Shown: one piece after another, positions 7,970 to 14,577 of the stretch
Numbering within the stretch: position 1 is the first letter of the stretch
Layout of the letters: every line of letters begins with the position of its first letter
Program-made: the position numbers and the translations under genes
Notes under the pieces: model-generated
What the model was told of the DNA's origin: nothing
The model's database searches: none
Seen by the model: only the letters and a program-made list of their open reading frames with translations
NCBI GenBank assembly: GCA_963773105.1
Contig: CAVZAA010000001.1
Coordinates: 186,001 to 250,000 of the forward strand
DNA from: Trebonia sp963773105
GTDB lineage: Bacteria > Actinomycetota > Actinomycetes > Streptosporangiales > Streptosporangiaceae
Reading direction: 5' to 3'
DNA length: 64,000 bases

Positions 7970-9712
7970 ATGGTGCAGCCGATGGTGCGTCGTATCGCTC
8001 TCGCAGCGGTGCAGGCTGCGCTGGCGGCTGCCGGGGTCTTCGTGGTCCTGCTGTTGTTCTCGCGCCCGGCGCACGCGGCGGCCGCGGCGCTGCCTCCCCT
8101 GACGTCGACGCAGACGTCCGCCGTGTCGGGGGCCGCCTCAACGATCGGCTCGGCCGCGTCACCCGTCACCACGGCCGTCGCCTCCGCCACGTCCCCGGCC
8201 GCCTCGACCGCATCGTCGCCCACGTCCCCGGCCGTCTCGACCGCATCGTCGCCCACGTCCCCGGCCGTCTCGGCCGCTTCGTCGGCCGGCTCAGCCACCT
8301 CGTCGGCCAGCTCGACCTCGTCCACGGCTACCACGGCCGTCGATTCGACCGCTCCACCGGCCGCCCAATCGGTCGCCTCGACGGTCAGCTCTGCCTCTGC
8401 GCCGGTCACCTCCGGGGTTTCCGGCTCCAGCTCAACCGGCACCGGTTCAGGCACCGCGGGCGCTGCGCCTGCTTCATCGACCGGCCCCGCCGCCTCCGCC
8501 AGCGCGCCCGCCCCGGCAGCCACCGCGCTCAGCCAGCCCGCAGCGACGGGAGCTTCGTCGGGCGGCTCGGCCTCCGCCCCCAGCGCCCCGGCCCAGACGC
8601 CGGCTGCGGTCGTATCGTCCGCCGCCAAGCACCTCGCGCCCGCAGTTGCTACCGCGACCCCGGCCGCGGCCACCGCCGGCGCGACGTCACCGGTCACCAG
8701 CACGGTGGCCCCGGTCGTCAGCACCGTCGCCAAGAGCGTTCCGCCCGTCGCCGGCGCTGCGGCCTCGGTCGGCACCCCCACCGCCAACACTCCGGCACCC
8801 GTCACGGGAGCACCGGTTCCCGTCGCCGCCACGACGCCCAAGACCCCGGTCCCCGTGACTGGTCCGGTCGCCCCGGTGGTCAGCACGGTCGCAAGGACGC
8901 TGGCGCCGGTGACGGGGGCGGTTGCCCCGGTTGTGACCACCGTGGCTAAGACGCTGGCGCCGGTCACCGGCGCGGTTGCCCCGGTTGTGACCACGGTCGC
9001 AAGGACGCTCGCGCCGGTGACCGGCGTGGTGGCGCCGGTTGTGGCGCCGGTCATCAAGACCCTGGCGCCGGTGACCGGCGTGGTGGCGCGGGTTGTCACC
9101 ACGGTCGTCAAGACCCTGGCGCCGGTGACGGGCGTGGTCGCGCCGGTTGTGGCCCCGGTCGTGAAGACGCTGGCGCCGGTGACCGGTGTGGTTGCCCCCA
9201 TTGTGGCCCCGGTCGTCGTCAAGACCCCCGTGGCCGTGACCCTTGTGGTGCTTCCGGTCGGCACCGTCCACGCGCCCGGGACCCACACGGTGGCCCCAGT
9301 CAGCGTCACCTCCGCCCCGCCGTCGGCACCCGCCAAGAGCCCGGCAGGCAAGAGCTCGGTGCGCCGCCCCACCGCCGGCCCGCGCAGCGCTTCCCGGTCG
9401 TCCCGGGCCGCGCCCGCACCGGCAACCGGCGCCACCGGGTTGGCACGGGGTTCCGGCATCCACTCGCGGTCGGCGCGCGTAGGCGGCGGGCCGGTGTCGC
9501 CCACTCGGCCCGCGACCGGGCCGGGCGGCGGTTCAGGCGGCGCTGGCGGGGCGACTGGCCTCGGCGGTGCCGGCAACGGGGGAAGCGGGGCGCAGGGCTC
9601 CGTCTGCGCTGCGCTGCTGGCGCTGCTCACCCTGATCATGCTGCGGCTGGCGCATCGCCCGGCCGCCGCGGCGGTGTGGCGCTCTCGCCTGCCTGAAGTT
9701 TCGCCCGCTTAA
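7970..9712 (+). CDS. Secreted Ala/Thr/Ser/Pro/Val-rich repeat protein with C-terminal membrane segment
   Basis: No assignable enzyme domain. From ATG 7970 (preceded by GGTGGGAG) the protein has 580 aa. A typical Sec signal peptide ends near SRPAHA/A (residues 1-33). A long disordered Ala/Ser/Thr/Pro region follows, then six 18-residue repeats of the type TLAPVTGxVAPVV. The C-terminus is a Gly-rich segment, one hydrophobic helix (about ALLALLTLIML) and a basic tail. This looks like a wall-spanning stalk anchored in the membrane. No sortase LPxTG motif was recognised. The next gene is a LysM surface protein of related low-complexity style, so the two may form one cell-envelope module. An upstream in-frame start at 7910 adds 20 residues that do not look like part of the signal peptide. 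Confidence 0.7.
   Translation: MVQPMVRRIALAAVQAALAAAGVFVVLLLFSRPAHAAAAALPPLTSTQTSAVSGAASTIGSAASPVTTAVASATSPAASTASSPTSPAVSTASSPTSPAVSAASSAGSATSSASSTSSTATTAVDSTAPPAAQSVASTVSSASAPVTSGVSGSSSTGTGSGTAGAAPASSTGPAASASAPAPAATALSQPAATGASSGGSASAPSAPAQTPAAVVSSAAKHLAPAVATATPAAATAGATSPVTSTVAPVVSTVAKSVPPVAGAAASVGTPTANTPAPVTGAPVPVAATTPKTPVPVTGPVAPVVSTVARTLAPVTGAVAPVVTTVAKTLAPVTGAVAPVVTTVARTLAPVTGVVAPVVAPVIKTLAPVTGVVARVVTTVVKTLAPVTGVVAPVVAPVVKTLAPVTGVVAPIVAPVVVKTPVAVTLVVLPVGTVHAPGTHTVAPVSVTSAPPSAPAKSPAGKSSVRRPTAGPRSASRSSRAAPAPATGATGLARGSGIHSRSARVGGGPVSPTRPATGPGGGSGGAGGATGLGGAGNGGSGAQGSVCAALLALLTLIMLRLAHRPAAAAVWRSRLPEVSPA
8897..9223 (+). repeat. Six tandem 54-bp coding repeats
   Basis: Six copies of an 18-residue unit (TLAPVTG, A/V, VAPVV, variable, K/R) follow each other without gaps in the secreted protein gene. 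Copies differ mainly at residues 8 and 14-17. Such tandem repeats are prone to slippage, and copy number may vary between strains. Confidence 0.85.
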
Positions 9713-9799
9713 GTCCTTTCCTTCCCGACTGGCTTCGCGCGCTCGGCGCCGGGCCAGGGCGTTCAGCGCTGATTCTTCAGGAAGGAAAGTGACGGCACC

Positions 9800-11002
9800 A
9801 TGCGTATGCGGACGAGGTCCGCGTGCGTCGTGCTCGCCTGGGGCATCCTGCTCATCCTTGTGGCGGTCGGATCGAAGGGATCCTTCCGCCCGGACCAGGC
9901 GAACACCCGCATAGCGAGTAACACCAGTAGCACCGTTCAGCTCACCGCGGTCACCAGGCCGCATCTCGCCGCGGCAGTCGCGGCAGCGCACCCCGCCGTG
10001 CACGGGGCGCGAACACACACAGATACCGGCACATATCTCGTGCGACCGGGGGACACGCTGTCGCACATCGCCGCCGCGCTCGGCACCCCCGGAGGCTGGT
10101 CGACGCTGTACGCGGCCAACCGGCGCGTCATCGGCCCGAATCCGGACCTCATCCGCCCCGGCACCGTCCTGGCGCTGCCGGGCCGGACAACGCCGACTCG
10201 GTACACGGTCGCGGTGGGCGATACCTTGTCGGGCATCGCCGCCGCCCTCGGCACGCGGGGCGGCTGGCCGGCGCTCTACGCGGCGAACCGGGCGCTGATC
10301 GGTTCCGATCCGAACGCGATCAAGGCCGGAACCGTCCTCACGATCCCGCCTCCGGCGCCGTCAGCGTCGCCCTTTTCGCATACCGGCGGCCGCTCGACGC
10401 CGGCTCCGGCGAAGTCGTCGGCTCCGGCGAAGGCGCCGGCTCAAGCAAAGACACCCGCTCCTGTGAAGGCACCGGCTCCTGTGAAGGCACCGGCTCCTGT
10501 GAAGGCACCGGCTCCTGTGAAGGCACCGGCTCCGGTGAAGGCACCGGCTCCGGTGAAGGCACCGGCTCCGGTGAAGGCACCGGCTCCGGTAAAGGCACCG
10601 GCTCCGGTAAAGGCACCGGCGCCTGCTAGCGGCCAGCGGCATTCCCGGTCAGCGCAGGCGAACGCCGCCGCTTTGGGCGGTCTGCCCCGCTGGCTGGAGA
10701 TCGTGCTGGTGGCCGCGGGGCTGCTCATCGGGTCGGCGTTCCTGACCGAGCCGGCCCTGGCGCTCGCCCGCCGTCGTCGGCGCGGCGTCTGCCCGGCCGC
10801 GAACGGCGCACGCATCGTGCTGGCCGACTATGACCGGCTCGTCGTCACCCACAGCGGGACGGACGGCACGGTCTACGTCCTGCGCCCTCCCGGCGCCGAT
10901 CCACAGGCGATCCTCCTGGCCGCCCGCCTCGTGCTGGGCCAGGACCGCTACGAGGACCTGGCCGGCCATCTCGGGGTCCCCGCGCACTGGCCGCGGGAGT
11001 GA
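9800..11002 (+). CDS. LysM-domain cell-envelope protein with KAPAPV repeats
   Basis: 400 aa. An N-terminal hydrophobic segment (about residues 8-25) acts as signal or anchor. Two LysM domains follow (about 76-125 and 132-182), each with the Y-x-V-x-x-GDTLSxIAAALG opening and a GTVL closing strand; LysM binds peptidoglycan. Next comes a Lys/Pro/Ala linker made of ten KAPAPV-type hexads (residues about 217-276), a transmembrane helix near WLEIVLVAAGLLIGSAFL, and a cytoplasmic C-terminus of about 95 residues without a recognised domain. The start at 9800 has GAAGGAAAG 10 nt upstream. No catalytic domain is visible, so a structural or sensory role at the wall is inferred. Confidence 0.85.
   Translation: MRMRTRSACVVLAWGILLILVAVGSKGSFRPDQANTRIASNTSSTVQLTAVTRPHLAAAVAAAHPAVHGARTHTDTGTYLVRPGDTLSHIAAALGTPGGWSTLYAANRRVIGPNPDLIRPGTVLALPGRTTPTRYTVAVGDTLSGIAAALGTRGGWPALYAANRALIGSDPNAIKAGTVLTIPPPAPSASPFSHTGGRSTPAPAKSSAPAKAPAQAKTPAPVKAPAPVKAPAPVKAPAPVKAPAPVKAPAPVKAPAPVKAPAPVKAPAPVKAPAPASGQRHSRSAQANAAALGGLPRWLEIVLVAAGLLIGSAFLTEPALALARRRRRGVCPAANGARIVLADYDRLVVTHSGTDGTVYVLRPPGADPQAILLAARLVLGQDRYEDLAGHLGVPAHWPRE
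10448..10627 (+). repeat. Ten tandem 18-bp repeats encoding KAPAPV
   Basis: Ten head-to-tail 18-bp units (AAGGCACCGGCTCCKGTR type). The first unit is KTPAPV and the last KAPAPA. Synonymous changes run in blocks (three units ending CCTGTG, three CCGGTG, two CCGGTA), which suggests recent stepwise duplication. Confidence 0.9.
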
Positions 11003-11175
11003 GCGGGCATAGGCCGACCGCGGTCGGCCTGCCCGGCACCCAAGTTGCGGCGGAACGCTGCCTGCGCCGAGCTGCCCCGAAGGTCCTCGGATGGGCCCGC
11101 CAGCCTGCGGGTTCGGACCCTGTGGCTTTCGGAGCGGCGGCCGCGCGGCGTGAACGATCGGCCGGTCGGCCTGCG

Positions 11176-11664
11176 CTAGCGGTCGTCGGGCGCCGGGTCG
11201 GCGCGGTTGCGAAGGGATTCCACCAGGGCGGCGACGTGGCGGCGGTCCTCCGGGGACAGCTCGTCGATGCTGGCGATCAGGAGCTCCCGCTCCTGATCGC
11301 CCGGGGCTCCGCGGTCCGGCCCGGCCGCGGGCTGGTCGTAGTAGTGCATCCCGGTGGACTCGGCGGCGGCTGCGCGGACCGCCGAGACCGGCACCTCGAG
11401 TCCCTTGGCGAGCCCGTCGATGGTGGCCGGGCGCGGCGGCCGGACCAGGTTCCGCGTCGTGGCCAGGGTGTACACGGTGGACCGGGGCAGCCCGCCCCGG
11501 CGGGCGACGTCGCCGTAGGACCACCCTCGCTCGCGCAGTCGCCCCTGGATCAGCCGCTGCAGGGGATTCACCGCCTGCTCCGGCGCTCCCGCGCCGTCCG
11601 CCGCGCGGTCCTGGGGGTTGCCGCCCCCGTCATCCGCCGCCGCGTGCGCCCTCATGCTCACCAA
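11176..11664 (-). CDS. XRE-like helix-turn-helix regulator, divergent from the peptide/protease cassette
   Basis: 162 aa. The central region (about 33-90) looks like a Cro/C1-type HTH: LQRLIQGRLRERGWSYGDVA, then GLPRSTVYTLA, then TIDGLAKGLEVPVSAVRAA. The C-terminal part has an ELLIASIDELSPEDRRHVAALV helix like those following XRE domains in actinobacterial regulators. ATG at 11664 and ATG at 11655 are both possible starts. It is transcribed away from the 72-aa peptide gene, and the 179-bp gap holds two perfect inverted repeats. It is therefore the natural candidate to bind them; this is inferred from position only. Confidence 0.8.
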   Translation of the reverse strand: MVSMRAHAAADDGGGNPQDRAADGAGAPEQAVNPLQRLIQGRLRERGWSYGDVARRGGLPRSTVYTLATTRNLVRPPRPATIDGLAKGLEVPVSAVRAAAAESTGMHYYDQPAAGPDRGAPGDQERELLIASIDELSPEDRRHVAALVESLRNRADPAPDDR

Positions 11665-11728
11665 CCTAACGCGCCCTCGCCTGCTGAGATCTGCCGCCGT
11701 ACCGAGGGATCACCCGCAGTTCCTGGCC

Positions 11729-11757
11729 TTGACCTATCCGTGATCTTGCTGTACGGT
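11729..11757 (+). promoter_or_regulatory. Sigma70-like promoter for the peptide gene
   Basis: TTGACC at 11729-11734 and TACGGT at 11752-11757 are separated by exactly 17 nt and match the housekeeping consensus well. They lie 87 nt upstream of the ATG at 11844. The -10 lies inside the first inverted repeat, so repressor binding would block it. Confidence 0.6.
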
Positions 11758-11792
11758 TATGACCGTACACTACGTACGCTAAGCAGCGTACG
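11751..11792. promoter_or_regulatory. Two perfect inverted repeats (candidate operators)
   Basis: IR1 at 11751-11768 is GTACGGT-tatg-ACCGTAC (7-bp arms, 4-nt spacer). IR2 at 11773-11792 is CGTACGCT-aagc-AGCGTACG (8-bp arms, 4-nt spacer). Their centres are 23 bp apart, about two helical turns. IR1 covers the -10 and IR2 the likely start of transcription. Two sites of the same geometry suggest binding by dimers of one regulator, most simply the divergent HTH protein. Confidence 0.65.
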
Positions 11793-11843
11793 CAAGATCA
11801 ACACGGCAGATACCAGTAAACGGAACTCTCCAAGGAGGCTCCA

Positions 11844-12062
11844 ATGTCCGCACAAACCGTGACGATGGAGGAACTCGAGCTCGAGCGCGCCGAACTGCTC
11901 CCGAACCGCGAGACCCTGTGCTGCGGCGGCAGCTACCACCCGGGCAACAGCTTCACCCAGGTCGGGTACGGCAACACCGCCCAGTCCGGGATCGTTAACG
12001 TCTCCGCTCTCAACGGCAGCTTCGACAACATCCTCAGCCTCGGGTCCGGCAACATCCTGTAG
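11844..12062 (+). CDS. Small leader-core peptide, probable RiPP-type precursor
   Basis: 72 aa. The N-terminal half is acidic and helical-looking (TMEELELERAELLPNRETL), like a leader peptide. The C-terminal half starts with CCGGS and is rich in Gly, Ser, Asn and Thr without charge clusters, like a modified or processed core. A strong AAGGAGG lies 5 nt before the ATG. It is followed by a terminator and then an M50 protease with a PqqD/RRE-like N-terminus, the usual partner type for ribosomal peptides. No lanthionine synthetase, radical SAM, YcaO or transporter is visible nearby. The class of product cannot be assigned; a small structural or signalling peptide is an alternative. Confidence 0.7.
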   Translation: MSAQTVTMEELELERAELLPNRETLCCGGSYHPGNSFTQVGYGNTAQSGIVNVSALNGSFDNILSLGSGNIL

Positions 12063-12088
12063 CGCCCGACTCGCGCTACTCACCGGTC

Positions 12089-13531
12089 ATGTGCGAATAC
12101 CTGCGGGGTGGCGCAGGAGCAGGGCCGTCCGGCTTCGCCGGACGGCCCTCTTCTTCCTTGTCCCCGGCAGAATCCCTGCCCTTGGCGCCTGAGGCTCCGC
12201 GCCTGGCCCTCGGGGTCGAGCTGCTCGGCGAGTTCAAGAACTCCGGCTACAGCCCGCCGCCGTTCCTGGCCCGGCGGCCCGACGGCCAGGTGATTCAGAT
12301 GTCGCGGCTGCTATACCTGGTAGCCGCTCTGATCGACGGCATCCGCACCTCCGCCGCCATCGCCCAACTGGCCAGTGCGGAACTCGGCCGGTCCCTCGGC
12401 GCCGACCAGGTCCGCTACATCATCACCGCCAAGCTCCTGCCGCTCGGCCTCATCGCCGGCCCCGGCGCCCCCGCCGCCCCGCCTACCGCCAGCCCGCTCC
12501 TCGCCCTGCGCGCACGCGGCACCCTGCTCCCCGAGGTCGCCGCGAACGCCGTCGCCGCGCTGCTGCGACCGCTGTTCCGGTGGCCCGCCATGATGGCGGT
12601 AGTGGTGAGCGTCGCCGCCGTGGACTGGTGGCTCCTGGCGACGCACCAGCTGGCAACCGGACTCGCGCAGTTGCTCCGGGACCCGGCGACCCTGCTGATC
12701 GTCTTCGCCCTGTCGGTCGTCTCCGCCGCGTTCCACGAGTGCGGCCACGCCACCGCCTGCCGCTACGGCGGCGCCCGCCCGGGCAAGATCGGCGTCGGCA
12801 TCTACCTCGTCTGGCCCTCGTTCTTTACCAACGTCACCGACTCCTACCGCCTCGGCCGCGCCGCCCGCCTCCGCACCGACCTCGGCGGCCTTTACTTCAA
12901 CCTGATCTTCATCCTCGGCCTGGCGGCCCTCTACCAGGCGACCTCGGCCAAGATCCTGCTCCTGGTCATCGCGGTCACCCACCTGGAGATGCTCCAGCAG
13001 CTGCTGCCGTTCGTCCGCTTCGACGGCTACTTCATCCTCAGCGACATCGTCGGCGTCCCCGACCTGTTCGCCCGCGTGACCCCCATCCTGCGAAGCGCCC
13101 TGGCCAGGGGTCGCACCGACCCCCGGGTCGCAGGCCTGCGCCGGAGCGCCAGGATCGCGGTCACCAGCTGGGTATTCTGCGTCGTCCCGCTGCTCACCGT
13201 CACCGTCGGCTACCTGCTGGTCTGCCTCCCCCAGATCAACCGGGCTCTGTGGCGCGCCACCACCCAGCAAGCCCGTCTGGCGGGCACCGCCCTCACCGCG
13301 CACCACTACGCGCTGGCCGCCATCGACGCGATCGGGGTCGCGCTGGCAGCCCTGTCGGTCGCCGGGTCCCTCTACATCGTCCTCGGACTGACCAGGCGAA
13401 CCGCGGTCATCGGCCTGCGCTGGTCCGCCGACCGTCCATCCCGCCGCCTCATCGTCGCCGTGGTGGCGGCGGTCGTCGGGGCCGGCCTCGTGACCCTGTG
13501 GGCCAGCCAAGGCCAGTTCCGTGGTTGGTAG
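12089..13531 (+). CDS. M50-family membrane metalloprotease with N-terminal PqqD/RRE-like domain
   Basis: 480 aa from ATG 12089. Residues about 36-125 resemble the PqqD-like peptide-recognition fold (FLARRPDGQVIQMSRLLYLV, then GADQVRYIITAKLLPLGLI). The membrane part carries the zinc motif HECGH at residues 216-220 and a distal FDGY motif with Asp312, as in the YydH-like peptide zinc metalloproteases. Several hydrophobic helices follow. The family cleaves peptides or membrane proteins in or near the bilayer; here the adjacent 72-aa peptide is the likely substrate. The start is uncertain: the first 20 codons overlap a strong terminator hairpin, and TTG at 12158 or 12182 would give a start after it. 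Confidence 0.85.
   Translation: MCEYLRGGAGAGPSGFAGRPSSSLSPAESLPLAPEAPRLALGVELLGEFKNSGYSPPPFLARRPDGQVIQMSRLLYLVAALIDGIRTSAAIAQLASAELGRSLGADQVRYIITAKLLPLGLIAGPGAPAAPPTASPLLALRARGTLLPEVAANAVAALLRPLFRWPAMMAVVVSVAAVDWWLLATHQLATGLAQLLRDPATLLIVFALSVVSAAFHECGHATACRYGGARPGKIGVGIYLVWPSFFTNVTDSYRLGRAARLRTDLGGLYFNLIFILGLAALYQATSAKILLLVIAVTHLEMLQQLLPFVRFDGYFILSDIVGVPDLFARVTPILRSALARGRTDPRVAGLRRSARIAVTSWVFCVVPLLTVTVGYLLVCLPQINRALWRATTQQARLAGTALTAHHYALAAIDAIGVALAALSVAGSLYIVLGLTRRTAVIGLRWSADRPSRRLIVAVVAAVVGAGLVTLWASQGQFRGW
12121..12160 (+). terminator. Strong intrinsic terminator between peptide and protease genes
   Basis: AGGGCCGTCCGGC (12121-12133) pairs perfectly with GCCGGACGGCCCT (12137-12149). The tip is C-UUCG-G, an extra-stable tetraloop. 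A pyrimidine-rich CTTCTTCCTTG follows. It would end most transcripts after the precursor and let only read-through reach the protease, giving high peptide to low enzyme. It overlaps the 5' end of the protease frame if ATG 12089 is the start. Confidence 0.75.
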
Positions 13532-13998
13532 CCCGTGGCCTCGGACCAGTCGGCTACGCCATCGACAGGGTCGGGATCCTGTCGCCTACGCCGTCGACAT
13601 CGTCTATCGGTGTCGCTGGCGTAGGCGACAGGTCGCCAATGGGGTCGCTGGCGTAGCCGACGGCCCCCCAGGGGGGCCGATGGCGCAGGCGACAGCGATC
13701 CGGGGGGTCGATGGCGCAGGCGACAGGTCGCCCGCGGTATCCGGGTATCGTTGTCCATCGGGTCAGGGGAAATGGGGCGGTACCAGAGTCGGCCCGGTCC
13801 GTTCGATATGACCGCATTTGCGCCTTTGATGTTGGCGGGACACCCGACCCGGGCGGATTCCCGAGCCGGACAGAGGGCCTCATCCACCGTGGTATTGTGA
13901 AACGCTACCGGTGAAGTGCCGGTCTTGGCCCAGACGTGCTGCACCCTCATGGCGGCCGTCGTACGGGGATTCACAATCTTTAATCATTAGGGAGCCAC
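13532..13998. repeat. 467-bp non-coding stretch with dispersed about 20-bp direct and inverted repeats
   Basis: No convincing gene was seen. Between about 13540 and 13735 a motif close to TCGMTGGCGYAGGCGACAG occurs four times forward (near 13613, 13645, 13677, 13708) and about twice in reverse (near 13550 and 13578). The arms 13578-13592 and 13618-13632 are a perfect 15-bp inverted repeat with a 25-nt loop. CGGCCCCCC-A-GGGGGGCCG at 13661-13679 is another palindrome and may terminate the protease transcript. The right part (13740-13998) should carry the rpsO promoter and leader; no clear consensus was identified. Confidence 0.7.
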
Positions 13999-14268
13999 GT
14001 GCCGCTCGAAGCCGAAGTTAAGAAGCAGATCTTTGCGGAGTACGCGATCAATGAGGGTGACACCGGTTCGCCGGAGGTCCAGATCGCACTGATGACCCGC
14101 AGGATCAACGACCTGAACGAGCACCTGAAGGTGCATCAGCACGACCACCACAGCCGCCGCGGCCTGCTGCTGCTCGTTGGCCGCCGCCGCCGCCTGCTGG
14201 GCTACCTGCGGAACACCGACATCACCCGGTACCGCACGCTGATCGAGCGCCTGGGCCTGCGCCGCTAG
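13999..14268 (+). CDS. rpsO: 30S ribosomal protein S15
   Basis: 89 aa with the full S15 signature: INEGDTGSPEVQIALMTRRI, HLKVHQHDHHSRRGLL and LLGYLRNTDITRYRTLIERL. S15 binds the central domain of 16S rRNA early in 30S assembly. The start is GTG at 13999 preceded by GGGAGC. It is followed by pnp, the standard bacterial rpsO-pnp arrangement, with a 309-nt structured gap. Confidence 0.98.
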   Translation: MPLEAEVKKQIFAEYAINEGDTGSPEVQIALMTRRINDLNEHLKVHQHDHHSRRGLLLLVGRRRRLLGYLRNTDITRYRTLIERLGLRR

Positions 14269-14577
14269 TCAGGCCCCCACGCGCGGGCCGGTCGCTGGAC
14301 CGGGTGCATTCCGGCCGGTAAGGTTGGCCTGGCCCGCGCGATAACAGAATAAAAGCAGAACGACACATCCCGTAGCCCCCGGCCCGAGCGCCTGGGCCGG
14401 TCCTCGGTAGTGGTCCCCGGGATCCTGAGCTAGTCGGCCATGATGCCGACCCAGGGCCCGAGGGCTTCGATCGAAGACCGGCCGGCTGCCCCGCTTGAAG
14501 GCAAGCGGGTACGCCAGAGCCGACCATGGCACGGCGGCGGGTGGGTGCGGGATCTACCGCAAGGAGGTCTCACCCGT
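14269..14577 (+). promoter_or_regulatory. Structured rpsO-pnp intergenic leader
   Basis: 309 nt without a gene. Three hairpins or palindromes lie in its second half: GTCGGC-catgat-GCCGAC at 14433-14450, CTTCGATCGAAG at 14465-14476, and CCCGCTTG-aagg-CAAGCGGG at 14490-14509. A weaker CCGGTC-gctg-GACCGG at 14288-14303 follows rpsO. In Escherichia coli and Streptomyces the pnp leader is cut by RNase III and serves PNPase autocontrol; a similar role here is an inference from structure and position. AAGGAGG at 14561-14567 is the pnp ribosome-binding site. Confidence 0.5.

Noticed and set aside
7798..9639. 613-aa open frame on the minus strand opposite the repeat-rich secreted protein
   Set aside because: Its Thr/Gly/Ala repeats mirror the plus-strand Pro/Val repeats; the plus strand has a real signal peptide, start site and membrane anchor.
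9713..9799. Possible c-di-AMP (ydaO-type) riboswitch upstream of the LysM gene
   Set aside because: The 87-nt gap is too short and shows none of the conserved core segments.
10999..11862. 287-aa plus-strand open frame after the LysM gene
   Set aside because: It is antisense to the HTH regulator and runs through the promoter of the peptide gene; no domain recognised.
13540..13740. Possible CRISPR array
   Set aside because: Repeat units differ in spacing, orientation and sequence, and no cas genes are present.
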